A stretch of 64,000 nt of DNA. Source: Nitrospira tepida. Its GTDB lineage: Bacteria; Nitrospirota; Nitrospiria; Nitrospirales; Nitrospiraceae. Positions 17,691 through 26,312 of this stretch are shown one piece after another. The first letter of the stretch is position 1, and each line of letters opens with the position of its first letter. The notes under the pieces are model-generated. The model was given only the letters and a program-made list of their open reading frames with translations, searched no databases and was not told the origin of the DNA. The DNA is taken from assembly GCF_947241125.1 (NCBI RefSeq), contig NZ_OX365700.1, positions 2,140,001 through 2,204,000 on the forward strand, in the 5' to 3' direction. A program made the translations under genes and the position numbers.

Positions 17691-18038
17691 TTACGCGGCC
17701 CGTTGCATCGCCGACCTCGGCAGGTTGCCGAAGTTGACGGTCCTGGCGTTGAGCTCGACATACGTCACCGACGCCTGACCGTCGGTCTCTCGCGTCCGGG
17801 TTTGAAGGTTGCCTTCCACGTAGACTTCCTGGCCCTTGACCAGGTTGCGGCAGCTCTCGGCGAGCTTTCCCCAGACGACGACTGAGAAATAACTCGAGGG
17901 CCGCTTCTCGCCGGTCTTCCTGGACGGGAGCCCGTCGACCGCGAGGCGCAGGTTGCAGACCGACTTGTCGCCGACCGTGCGGATGACGGGGTCGGTGGTG
18001 AGACGGCCGTTGATAGTCCCTTTGGCGAACGTACGCAT
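17691..18038 (-). CDS. ssb: Single-stranded DNA-binding protein (second of three)
   Basis: 115 residues, ATG 18038, with GGAGG 11 bases upstream. OB-fold features: MRTFAKGTINGRLTTDP opening strand, CNLRLAVDG, SSYFSVVVWGKLAESC, then GQEVYVEGNLQTRTRE. The short C-terminus ends in basic residues with no acidic tip. It is convergent with paralogue A across the terminator and lies between the two paralogous zinc-ribbon genes, so one duplication may have involved the whole neighbourhood. Confidence 0.88.
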   Translation of the reverse strand: MRTFAKGTINGRLTTDPVIRTVGDKSVCNLRLAVDGLPSRKTGEKRPSSYFSVVVWGKLAESCRNLVKGQEVYVEGNLQTRTRETDGQASVTYVELNARTVNFGNLPRSAMQRAA

Positions 18039-18214
18039 GTGAAGATACCTCCAACATGTGAGTGGTGAGTGAACAACAAGACATGACGCTCAATGCGCCA
18101 CGCCGGTCACCTAGCTGACCCGGTCACCGGTTGTACGCACCGGACTACCGTGCGCATGGCATCCAGGGTCCGAGAAACAAGCGTCGCAGTGAACTTCTGT
18201 GCCGCTTGGTGACC

Positions 18215-19585
18215 TCAGGCGGCGTAGACCTGAGGAGAGGAACGTATGGGGGCGGGAGTGGTCCCAGGCAGCATGCCGCATTGCACGGCGACCGAACGCA
18301 GCGCTTCTTCGCTCAATCCATGGTCCTTCGAAAGAAGGCGGCAGCCGGCTTCCTTCGAGCGGAAACGTCGGAGCTGCTCTTTAAAATACTTGATGAGCGG
18401 GAGTAGCAGGGGATCTGTCGGTTGAAAGGCTGCAGGGCTCGGGTGCCGCAGCATCGGATGGTGCGCGTCCGGATCGCCGGCAAGTAGGGACAAGTCCTCA
18501 TCGGATAACGTGAGGAGCCACTCGGAGATGGCCTTGGAGTCTTCCTCGCTGAGGGAGCGCGGAGACACCTCAAGGATCCGGCCGGCCGCTGCCCACAAGG
18601 CCATACGCGACTCGGTATGGTCGACGCCACGGAGGGCTAGGTCGATCAGCTTCTTCCGGAGGGGATGGCTGGTCAGGAAAAGGTCGAATGCAGGCTTGTG
18701 CATGCGGTCGCCGAGATCGGCGAGGTCTTGCGACGTGTTGGCGAGGAGGTCGGCAAGCTCTTCTTCATGGAGGTCGAGCCCTTTGACGCAGTCTTCGCCG
18801 TCCTGGGCGTCCATTAGATGGCGGTCGGGATCGCCCTCGACACTCTCCTCGCTGAGGTCGTCTTCGAGTGAGGGGACTGTGACTTCCAAGTCTCCCTGGG
18901 CGAAGAGCATGCTGGCAATCGCATCCTCGTTCTGGTCCCTTTCCTCGTCTGTGAGCTGGTCGGGCGCGGCATAGTAGTCGTACCGTCCGCAGAGCAGGCA
19001 CCGGCTGTGGTCGGGCCCGTCTAGAATATAGGAGGAGGCTTTGGGCGCGTGGCACTTGGGGCAGGTCTCTGAGGGGGATTGGCTAACTGCGACTGCTCCA
19101 GCCTCAGAGGTGGTCGTCGCAATTGGAGGCAGATGTTTCCCCTGACAGCCCGGGCACAGCCTGTAGCCGGTTCTCGTGTGGTTCCGGGCTTTCGCCTCTT
19201 CGAGCGAGAGGACGCCAGCGATGCCGCAGAGGAAGTAGACACGATGAGCATCGAGGAGAAGCACTCGCTGGCCGTTGGGGAGCACAGCGAATCGGGGCGC
19301 GCCGGCCCTCTGTGAGCGTTTGATGATCAGCGGGAACTCCGGTTTGGGATCCTCGTCCGCGAACCGGGTCTCCCCCGACAACCGGCGTTCCTGGTCTCGG
19401 CGTGCCCATTGCTCCAGATGGGCGGCATGCAATGCGACGAGGAAGGTGACCACGACTTCTTCGTTGTCACTCGGGAGCAACACATAGCGGTCGTAGAGAG
19501 GGGGAAGGGTGTCTTCCGAATCGAAGGCTGGCTCGGCAATGAGCTCTGGCGGGTACAAGTCTGCAAGGCACGTTGCACATTCCAT
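18215..19585 (-). CDS. Zinc-ribbon/acidic protein, paralogue B
   Basis: 456 residues from ATG 19585, which has GGAGGAGG upstream. It has the same architecture as paralogue A: strand segment FAVLPNGQRVLLLD; zinc motifs CPGCQGKHLP near residue 145, CPKC near 176 and CLLCG near 197; an acidic linker rich in Glu/Asp; and a C-terminal helical domain with MALWAAAGRILE and LSEEDSKAISEWLL. An extra CATC pair occurs at the very N-terminus. Not a family I recognise. It is encoded with ssb copies on both sides on the same strand, which suggests a shared DNA-processing function. Confidence 0.72.
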   Translation of the reverse strand: MECATCLADLYPPELIAEPAFDSEDTLPPLYDRYVLLPSDNEEVVVTFLVALHAAHLEQWARRDQERRLSGETRFADEDPKPEFPLIIKRSQRAGAPRFAVLPNGQRVLLLDAHRVYFLCGIAGVLSLEEAKARNHTRTGYRLCPGCQGKHLPPIATTTSEAGAVAVSQSPSETCPKCHAPKASSYILDGPDHSRCLLCGRYDYYAAPDQLTDEERDQNEDAIASMLFAQGDLEVTVPSLEDDLSEESVEGDPDRHLMDAQDGEDCVKGLDLHEEELADLLANTSQDLADLGDRMHKPAFDLFLTSHPLRKKLIDLALRGVDHTESRMALWAAAGRILEVSPRSLSEEDSKAISEWLLTLSDEDLSLLAGDPDAHHPMLRHPSPAAFQPTDPLLLPLIKYFKEQLRRFRSKEAGCRLLSKDHGLSEEALRSVAVQCGMLPGTTPAPIRSSPQVYAA

Positions 19586-19656
19586 AGGATGATCCTCCTC
19601 CAACGCAGTTGGTCGGTCACACAATACGGTCAGGCAGATCAGTCACGCTTGACGCG

Positions 19657-20028
19657 TCAAGCCGCAGCCGACTCGACAGGTTCAGCCGGTTTCGGTTGCT
19701 TCGCTTTGGGTCCGAGGATCAGCAATCGCGGATCGATGACGATCACGGTGACAGCCTTATGCCGGACTCCCTCCTTTATATAGGTCCGGATCTGGGGATT
19801 CCCGGTCAGTTTCACGTGCTGCCCTTTCTCCAGCGTGTTGGCTAGCTTCTCCGACGCGCCGAGGACCTTGATGTCCCAGTATTCCGGGTCGTCGGCCTTG
19901 GCATAAAACCCGTTCGAGTGCACCGCGACGGAGAACTCCAATGACGCACCATCCTGGTGCTGGAACAGCTCCGGCTTGTGCGTGACACGACCGGAAAGGG
20001 TCAAGATCTTGATGTCCTGCTCAGCCAT
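19657..20028 (-). CDS. ssb: Single-stranded DNA-binding protein (third of three)
   Basis: 123 residues from ATG 20028, with AAGGAGG upstream. OB-fold pattern: ILTLSGRVTHKPELF, LEFSVAVHSNGFY, YWDIKVLGASEKLANTL, GQHVKLTGNPQIRTY. It is more divergent than the other two. The tail is Pro/Ala/Lys rich (AKQPKPAEPVESAAA) and without the acidic SSB tip. A hairpin repeat lies 65 bases upstream. It is probably co-transcribed with paralogue B, 71 bases downstream. Confidence 0.82.
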   Translation of the reverse strand: MAEQDIKILTLSGRVTHKPELFQHQDGASLEFSVAVHSNGFYAKADDPEYWDIKVLGASEKLANTLEKGQHVKLTGNPQIRTYIKEGVRHKAVTVIVIDPRLLILGPKAKQPKPAEPVESAAA

Positions 20029-20092
20029 GGCAACCTCCTTCAACAAAGATAAAGATCATGGACGCGCACACATGTCAGGCAGGCTGGAGCAC

Positions 20093-20108
20093 TGCCCGCT
20101 TGCGGGCC
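20093..20108. repeat. GC-rich hairpin repeat, copy 3
   Basis: TGCCCGCTTGCGGGCC: the same 6-bp stem as copies 1 and 2 with a 2-base loop, 65 bases upstream of the third ssb start. Confidence 0.55.
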
Positions 20109-20140
20109 ATCCGAGAATTGTCTCGTTCACAAAGGAGGAT

Positions 20141-20608
20141 CTATTGTTCGAGTGGCTGAGGCGCGGGCAAGGGCCGCTGCAACACACGCAGGTGCAACTT
20201 GTTGAAGAACGCACGGGCTTGATCGACCGACCAGGCAGCGCGCACTTCTGCTTCGACCTTGGGATCTGGGTTCGCGGGGGCGAATCGGACAATCACAGCC
20301 TCAGCCCCCGCCATGAAGCCGCCTTGGAGCAGAGCTTCCGGCGCGACCTTGCCGGCCATGATGTCCTCAATGATGATACCCGGATGCTGGCCGTCGGATC
20401 GTTCCGGGTAGAAGGTTCCGCACAGTTCCCCCATCCGTTGCCAGTGCGACTCATCGATCGTCCAGCAGTTGATCGCCCCGCCTGTCGGCGCATCGAACAT
20501 GTGCCAGGAGCTGTTGCCCTTGGCGATATCGTGCTCGCGGCAAAACTCGTGAATGCGGGTCCAATCAAAGACACTGACTACGGCGATCCAAGGGCGGGCG
20601 CTGTTCAT
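20141..20608 (-). CDS. Hypothetical protein, 155 residues
   Basis: ATG 20608 follows AGGAG. The protein has a compact alpha/beta look, with many Trp and His residues (SSWHMFDAPTGG, DESHWQRMGE). No known family is recognised. It precedes the third ssb on the same strand. The long upstream extension of the open frame is discarded because it lacks a ribosome site and looks non-coding. Confidence 0.6.
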   Translation of the reverse strand: MNSARPWIAVVSVFDWTRIHEFCREHDIAKGNSSWHMFDAPTGGAINCWTIDESHWQRMGELCGTFYPERSDGQHPGIIIEDIMAGKVAPEALLQGGFMAGAEAVIVRFAPANPDPKVEAEVRAAWSVDQARAFFNKLHLRVLQRPLPAPQPLEQ

Positions 20609-20640
20609 GATGACTCCTGCTGGTGGGGAAGAAGGAAAGG

Positions 20641-20961
20641 TTAATCTCGGCGCTGCTGCTCGATCTGGGTACGAAGCCGAGCCAGCCGTGACTCGAAGGA
20701 CTCTTTCAACGGGCCCTGCAAGCAGTCCGGCGTCCGGGCAAACTCCGTCCATTGTTCGTAGAACAGATCGAACCACGCCTTCTGGGAATCGGGGGACGGA
20801 ATCTGGGCGATCAGCCGGAGACACTGGTCGAAGCGTTCGCTCGAGAATCCCGCCGCGCGGCCGGAGCGGAGGAGGATTCCGAGCTGCGATTCGAGGTCCG
20901 TCTGATCCGGAAGGATGGGACTCACGGGTGGAGTATCCTGCGTGCGGCGTTCACGCGTCAA
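20641..20961 (-). CDS. Small hypothetical protein, about 106 residues
   Basis: The open frame starts at TTG 20961 without a clear ribosome site; an internal GTG is an alternative. The C-terminal 80 residues look protein-like and helical, with RFDQCLRLIAQIPSPD and WFDLFYEQWTEFA. It ends 32 bases before the next gene on the same strand. Function unknown. Confidence 0.5.
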   Translation of the reverse strand: MTRERRTQDTPPVSPILPDQTDLESQLGILLRSGRAAGFSSERFDQCLRLIAQIPSPDSQKAWFDLFYEQWTEFARTPDCLQGPLKESFESRLARLRTQIEQQRRD

Positions 20962-21038
20962 GGGAGACTGTGGCTTGTCGGGTGGTCTACGCGAGGAATG
21001 AAGTCACATCATCTGCATCGCGCTCGCTTGCGGCTGAT

Positions 21039-21320
21039 CTAAAAGGATGAGGCGCGACTGATGGCGCCCGAAAGCTCGACGGGGACGTAGTGGGAGCCCT
21101 GCTCAGAAGCGTGGAACTGGTAGGCCCGTCCTTGCTGATCCAGATTGATATAGCGCCGGCTCCAGATGTGCTTGTACAGAAAGATGCGGGTTCCACTCTC
21201 GCAGAGCACCTCTCCCATGAACATGAATTGTGCGACGCTCTTCTCGGGCATGACCTTAAGAATAGGGTCCCATAGCGGGCGATCGGGACAGCGTTGCTCG
21301 ATGACTTTCAGCGGATTCAT
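21039..21320 (-). CDS. Small hypothetical protein, 93 residues
   Basis: The chosen start, ATG 21320, gives MNPLKVIEQRCPDRPLW; GGAGGACGAAGAG lies a little far upstream. Strand-rich and aromatic (MFMGEVLCESGTRIFLYKHIW), consistent with a small beta protein. No family recognised. Same strand and spacing as its neighbours in the SSB module. Confidence 0.5.
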   Translation of the reverse strand: MNPLKVIEQRCPDRPLWDPILKVMPEKSVAQFMFMGEVLCESGTRIFLYKHIWSRRYINLDQQGRAYQFHASEQGSHYVPVELSGAISRASSF

Positions 21321-21452
21321 GGCCGTCTCTTCGTCCTCCTCATCTGAAGGGGCGTGCACGGTGCCCCCCTCGAGCATTGTCGGTGCTCATTCTGGGTACT
21401 ACTGACCGTTGGATCGCAATGTGGTGAGTTTTCGGCGATGCTGGGGATAGCG

Positions 21453-21890
21453 TTATGCAGCCGGGTGGACAATGATGAAGCGGCCATCCCACAAGCCGGC
21501 CAGGACGGAGGCGACGTCTTTCCACGCGAGGCCGCCGAGTCCACAGCCCAGTCGGGGGCAGTAGATCGTGGTGAGTCGGTTATGATCGGCGAGGTGGACG
21601 GCTTCTCGGGCAGTGCGTTCAATCAATCCGAGATTTGAGGGCCGTATCCATGCTTCCTTGGTCGGCAGTGTCACGATTCGGAACTCAGGCCAGTAGTAGA
21701 CATGGTTTCCAGAGGCGCGGAGCTTCTCTCCGAGGAGAATGGGCAGATTCGGGAATAGTTGTGCGGCGGCCAAGGCCACTCCCGCACCCATGACCGCACG
21801 ACCATCCCGGCGACAGTTTCCGTTCGTAGGCACGCCGATACAAAAGCCCTGATCGTGCACATCCCACAGGTCACCGGTAATCTCACGCAT
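21453..21890 (-). CDS. Macrodomain protein (ADP-ribose-binding)
   Basis: 145 residues. Macrodomain signatures: MREITGDLWD start strand, VPTNGNCRRDGRAVMGAGVA (ADP-ribose distal loop), and CPRLGCGLGGLAWKDV (phosphate loop). Known: this fold binds or hydrolyses ADP-ribose, including the DarG-type antitoxins that remove ADP-ribose from DNA. No DarT-like transferase gene is adjacent. The upstream leader contains hairpin repeat copy 4. Inference: it could protect the element from ADP-ribosylation defences. Confidence 0.85.
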   Translation of the reverse strand: MREITGDLWDVHDQGFCIGVPTNGNCRRDGRAVMGAGVALAAAQLFPNLPILLGEKLRASGNHVYYWPEFRIVTLPTKEAWIRPSNLGLIERTAREAVHLADHNRLTTIYCPRLGCGLGGLAWKDVASVLAGLWDGRFIIVHPAA

Positions 21891-22500
21891 AGCGATTCAC
21901 CTCGTCGAATAGACCGATTTCATCGGATCCCTGCCCGCCGCGGGCCCGTTGCCATTGGGATTGGCATTCGAAGTCTTCGAGGAAGGCCAAGTCTACGCGT
22001 AGTCTTCTGTGGATGATTTTGCCGAGCGGCGGACTTGTGGAAATCCGAAAGGTCAGGCCGTGATTCGAGACGAGGGGAGCTAGGAGGCCTTGTCGTGGCA
22101 GGCTTCGAATCGATCGGCCTGTGCGGGAGATGGATCGGGGGAGAAAGTGAACATAGACGGTGTCCCGCCATCCAGCGTGGGCTTGGATGAGTCAGTGCAA
22201 CTTGCTGGAGGGGCGGTCCCATGTGTCTTCCGGTCTTGGTAGGAGAAAAACCAGCCGGGGAAACCCTGCGCGGGAGGAAGAGGGTAGTCGCCGTCGTACA
22301 GAGAGCCGAAAAAGGGAAGGCTTGCGGACGAGATCTGGGCAGTGCAGAGGGGAGGGGTGGAACTGTTAGAGCAGATGAACCTACTGTAGGGCACGCTTGC
22401 CGCAGAATGCGAAAGCAGCCAGAGTGCGATGTATAGATCAGCCGGGGACATGCTAACAAAATTCTAGGCTCACTGAGTTCCTGGAGCAAGGAGGATAACC
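21891..22500. other. Intergenic region between the SSB module and the defence island
   Basis: 610 bases. Apart from hairpin repeat copy 4 at 21932-21946 I see no gene. The long minus-strand open frame here is Pro/Ser/Arg rich and looks non-coding. This is a plausible seam between two modules. Confidence 0.4.
21932..21946. repeat. GC-rich hairpin repeat, copy 4
   Basis: TGCCCGCCGCGGGCC: GCCCGC and GCGGGC around a single base, 42 bases upstream of the macrodomain start. Same family as copies 1-3. Confidence 0.5.
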
Positions 22501-22596
22501 ATGCCCTTGATGGATAGATGGGATGTGCCCAGCGAGTTAGCGGCGTTCTTGCAGCAAGCGGTCCAACCGAAGAAGCTCGTCGATAAGGGCCTATGA
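22501..22596 (+). CDS. Possible microprotein, 31 residues
   Basis: ATG 22501 has an excellent AAGGAGG ribosome site 6 bases upstream and a 31-codon frame ending in TGA (MPLMDRWDVPSELAAFLQQA to PKKLVDKGL). Helix-like, with no known family. It is either a genuine small gene or the first part of a decayed one, because downstream sequence to 22915 has no further gene. Confidence 0.35.
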   Translation: MPLMDRWDVPSELAAFLQQAVQPKKLVDKGL

Positions 22597-22875
22597 AGCA
22601 AGGGTGCTCACTGCGTACTCCAAGATGAGCTGTCGAAATTCTTGGCGGCTCGAACACAGGACTGTTTCCCCGAAAAGCAGAGCTGCTTATCCGGCCGCTC
22701 TCATTGGCTTTTTCAGCGTAATTCGCTAAACTCTCGCCTCGATATATGGACATTTCTTGCGAGTTAGCCGGCACAGCCGCCTGCTCCCATGTGTCCACAC
22801 ACATAGCTTATTTCTGATAAGGAGTTGTCCCAACCCGCTCAACTGCCTGGCAGGCCTTGTATGTAGGTACATTTG

Positions 22876-22892
22876 AATCTGTGAGACAGATT
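22876..22892. promoter_or_regulatory. Inverted repeat upstream of the defence operon
   Basis: AATCTGT, GAG, ACAGATT: perfect 7-bp arms with a 3-base spacer, 24 bases before the helicase start. A typical operator geometry; no obvious regulator gene is adjacent. The rest of 22597-22915 shows no gene. Confidence 0.45.
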
Positions 22893-22915
22893 TGCACCGG
22901 TTATGAGTACTTCTG

Positions 22916-25900
22916 ATGCCTCGTATCTTTGACAACATCGAACAATCTCTCCTGCCAGCGCTGCGCGAAACAATCCAAGTTGCTGACCGTGCCGACTTCT
23001 GTGTTGGGTATTTCAACCTTCGGGGATGGAAGCAGCTCGACTCGTATATTGAGAAGTGGTCCGGAGGAGACGGGCACTGCTGCCGCCTATTGGTCGGCAT
23101 GCAGCGGTTGCCGCAAGACGAATTACGGGAAGCTCTGAGCCTGATAAGCCGAGATGGCGAGATAGACAACCAGACGGCAATTCGCCTCAAAAAGAAGCTC
23201 GCCGAAGAGTTCCGCGAGCAATTGAGCGTTGGCATTCCTACCAACGAAGACGAAGCGGGATTACGCAAGCTGGCAGAACAGATTAAATCCAAGAGGGTTA
23301 TAGTCAAACTGTTCCTCCGGCATCCCCTACATGCCAAGTTGTATTTGCTTTTTCGCCCCGATCCTATCAATCCCTCCGTCGGGTACCTAGGAAGCAGCAA
23401 TCTGACGCTTGCGGGCCTTTCCAAGCAGGGCGAGCTGAACGTGGACGTACTGGATCACGACGCCTGCCAGAAGTTGGCCAAGTGGTTCGAAGATCGGTGG
23501 ACGGACCGTTGGTGTGTGGATATTTCGGAAGAACTGGTCCGGATTATCGAAGAGAGCTGGGCTCGGGAAGAACTCGTGCCTCCGTACCATATCTATATCA
23601 AGATGGCGTACCATCTTTCGCAAGAGGCACGGGCGGGGCTTTCCGAATTTCGAATACCACGAGACTTTGGCAAGCGGCTATTCGAGTTTCAAACGGCGGC
23701 GGTCAAGATTGCGGCTCATCACCTGAACAAGCGCAGCGGCGTGTTGATCGGCGATGTGGTGGGTCTCGGGAAAACTCTGATGGCCACTGCCCTGGCAAGG
23801 ATTTTCGAAGATGATCATGGGCTTGAGACACTCATCATCTGTCCCAAGAACTTGGTCCCGATGTGGGAGGATTATCGAGCACAATACCGGTTACTCGCGA
23901 AGGTGTTGTCAATTAGCCAGGTTGTAGGGGAACTGCCGAATCTGCGCCGTTACCGCCTCGTGCTCATCGACGAAAGCCACAACCTTCGCAACCGTGAAGG
24001 CAAGCGCTATCGGGCAATTCAAGAATACATCCAAGCCAATGAGAGCAAGTGCATTCTGCTTTCTGCCACCCCCTACAACAAAACCTATCTTGACCTTTCC
24101 AACCAGTTACGTCTCTTCGTCAAAGAAGACAAAGACCTCGGTGTTCGTCCCGAACGCTTAATTCGCGAGCTCACCGAAACCGAGTTTATTCGACGCCATC
24201 AATGTTCCGTGCGCTCTCTGGCGGCTTTCGAGAAGAGCGAATATGCGGACGACTGGCGAGAACTGATGCGCCTCTACATGGTAAGACGCACCCGCAGTTT
24301 CATTCAGGACAACTATGCCCAGACTGACCCAACCAGCGGTCGGAGATTTCTCACCTTCGAGGATGGGAGCCGGTCTTACTTTCCCATCAGAGTTCCAAGA
24401 ACAGTGACCTTTAAGATTGACGATGCCAACCCCGCAGACCAGTATGCGCGGCTCTACGCCGACGATATCGTCAATACCATCAACGCCCTCAATCTCCCTC
24501 GGTACGGATTAGGGAACTATGTGGCGGCGACGCCGCATGAACCACCTACACAAGCTGAAGCGAGATTGCTGCAAGACCTATCTCGTGCCGGGAAACGCCT
24601 TATGGGGTTCTGTCGGACGAATCTGTTCAAGCGTCTCGAAAGCAGCGGCCAGGCCTTTCTCCAGTCAATCGAACGTCATATCCTCCGCAATCACGTTTAC
24701 CTTCATGCGATTGAACACAAGAAGCCCATCCCAATCGGCACGCAAGATGCCGAGATGCTCGATGCGCGCATATACGACGAAGACGCCGACGCCCCCGGAG
24801 CCAAGACAGGATTATTTGACGACGACGAGAACGATCAAGAGCAAGAGCGACCACTCACAGGGTCGCTCCGAAAGGCCAAGGACTTCATCAGTCGAGGAGC
24901 CGAGATTTATGAGGAGTACGCTGGTCAATACAAGCGGCGATTTAAGTGGCTTCCGTCAGGACTCTTTGTGAAATCGTTAGAGAACGATTTGCGGAGCGAT
25001 ACAGAGGCCCTCCTAAAGGTCTTGCAACTATGCGGTGAATGGGACTCGAACAAAGACGCCAAGCTTCTGGCCCTCGTCAATTTGCTCAAGAAGAAACACC
25101 CGAATGACAAAGTCCTTATCTTTACTCAATTTGCCGATACCGTCCGCTACCTAGAGACCCAGCTCGCGGCTCGTGGAGTCTCATCCTTGGCTGGTGCAAC
25201 CGGAGACTCTCCGAACCCGACAGCCTTGGCGTGGCGGTTCAGCCCGGATAGCAACGATAAGCGTGACAGACTGAAACCGGGCGAGGAGTTGCGAGTCCTG
25301 ATTGCCACGGACGTGCTCAGTGAGGGACAAAACCTGCAAGATGCGGCCATTGTGGTGAATTTCGACCTCCCCTGGGCCATCATTCGCCTCGTCCAACGAG
25401 CAGGCCGTGTGGACCGTATCGGACAGAAGGCTGAGAACATCCTCTGCTACTCTTTCTTGCCCGCCGAAGGCGTCGAGCGCATCATACGACTCCGAGCCAG
25501 AGTGAGGCGCCGTCTTCAAGAAAATGCGGAAGTGGTCGGCACCGACGAGGCCTTCTTCGAGGATGATCGAAACGATAATGCGATCCTCAATCTCTACCAT
25601 GAGAAAGCAGGCATTCTAGATGGAGAGGCCGATACAGAAGTGGATTTGGCCTCGTATGCCTATCAAATCTGGAAGAACGCGATTACCGCCGATCCAAGCC
25701 TACAAAAGACCATCCCCGATCTGCCGCCCGTAATCTATGCCACGCGGGCGCATGACCCGACGAACAAGCAACCAGGCGGGGTGCTGGTGTATCTGAGAAC
25801 AGCCGAAGGCAACGACGCGCTGGCCTGGATCGACAAAAACGGTACCGCCGTCACGGAGTCTCAGTTCGCCATCCTCCAGGCTGCGGCGTGCAGCTCAGAC

Positions 25901-26302
25901 ACACCAGCCCTACCGCGCCAATCGAACCATCACGAACTGGTCCAGAAGGGTGTCGAGTTGATAGTCACAGAAGAGAAAACAGTTGGGGGACAATTAGGAC
26001 GGCCTTCAGGGGCACGTTTTCGCACGTATGAACGACTCAAGCGCCATGCGGAGCATGTCAAAGGCACGTTGTTTGAGTCCCTGGAACTTCTGAAAGCCAT
26101 CGATGAAATCTACCGCTATCCACTCCGCCAAGCCGCCGTGGATACGCTCAATCGCCAACTCCGAAGCGGGGTGTCGGACGAGGCACTGGCAGAACTGGTC
26201 ATCGCGCTCCGTGAAGAAGATCGGCTCTGTCTAATTCATGAGGAAGAACAGACCCAGGAACCTAGGATCATCTGTTCCATGGGACTATCAGCGCCCGAAT
26301 AA
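22916..26302 (+). CDS. PLD-SNF2 fusion helicase of a probable defence system
   Basis: 1128 residues. The N-terminal 200 residues are a phospholipase D-like domain with one HKD-type motif (HAKLYLLF followed by GYLGSSNLTL). A SNF2-type SF2 helicase follows: Walker A GDVVGLGKT near 280, motif II LIDESHNL near 349, motif III LLSATPYNK near 382, motif V VLSEGQNLQDA near 805 and motif VI QRAGRVDRIGQ near 827. Known: such proteins pair with adenine methyltransferases in DISARM-like and helicase-methylase-ATPase defence loci. The single HKD motif implies dimerisation if it is a nuclease. The methyltransferase starts 10 bases downstream. Confidence 0.9.
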   Translation: MPRIFDNIEQSLLPALRETIQVADRADFCVGYFNLRGWKQLDSYIEKWSGGDGHCCRLLVGMQRLPQDELREALSLISRDGEIDNQTAIRLKKKLAEEFREQLSVGIPTNEDEAGLRKLAEQIKSKRVIVKLFLRHPLHAKLYLLFRPDPINPSVGYLGSSNLTLAGLSKQGELNVDVLDHDACQKLAKWFEDRWTDRWCVDISEELVRIIEESWAREELVPPYHIYIKMAYHLSQEARAGLSEFRIPRDFGKRLFEFQTAAVKIAAHHLNKRSGVLIGDVVGLGKTLMATALARIFEDDHGLETLIICPKNLVPMWEDYRAQYRLLAKVLSISQVVGELPNLRRYRLVLIDESHNLRNREGKRYRAIQEYIQANESKCILLSATPYNKTYLDLSNQLRLFVKEDKDLGVRPERLIRELTETEFIRRHQCSVRSLAAFEKSEYADDWRELMRLYMVRRTRSFIQDNYAQTDPTSGRRFLTFEDGSRSYFPIRVPRTVTFKIDDANPADQYARLYADDIVNTINALNLPRYGLGNYVAATPHEPPTQAEARLLQDLSRAGKRLMGFCRTNLFKRLESSGQAFLQSIERHILRNHVYLHAIEHKKPIPIGTQDAEMLDARIYDEDADAPGAKTGLFDDDENDQEQERPLTGSLRKAKDFISRGAEIYEEYAGQYKRRFKWLPSGLFVKSLENDLRSDTEALLKVLQLCGEWDSNKDAKLLALVNLLKKKHPNDKVLIFTQFADTVRYLETQLAARGVSSLAGATGDSPNPTALAWRFSPDSNDKRDRLKPGEELRVLIATDVLSEGQNLQDAAIVVNFDLPWAIIRLVQRAGRVDRIGQKAENILCYSFLPAEGVERIIRLRARVRRRLQENAEVVGTDEAFFEDDRNDNAILNLYHEKAGILDGEADTEVDLASYAYQIWKNAITADPSLQKTIPDLPPVIYATRAHDPTNKQPGGVLVYLRTAEGNDALAWIDKNGTAVTESQFAILQAAACSSDTPALPRQSNHHELVQKGVELIVTEEKTVGGQLGRPSGARFRTYERLKRHAEHVKGTLFESLELLKAIDEIYRYPLRQAAVDTLNRQLRSGVSDEALAELVIALREEDRLCLIHEEEQTQEPRIICSMGLSAPE

Positions 26303-26312
26303 CCAACCAACA

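Noticed and set aside
21920-22804. 294-residue minus-strand open frame
   Set aside because: Pro/Ser/Arg-rich with no domain or ribosome site; overlaps the hairpin repeat and the better microprotein candidate.
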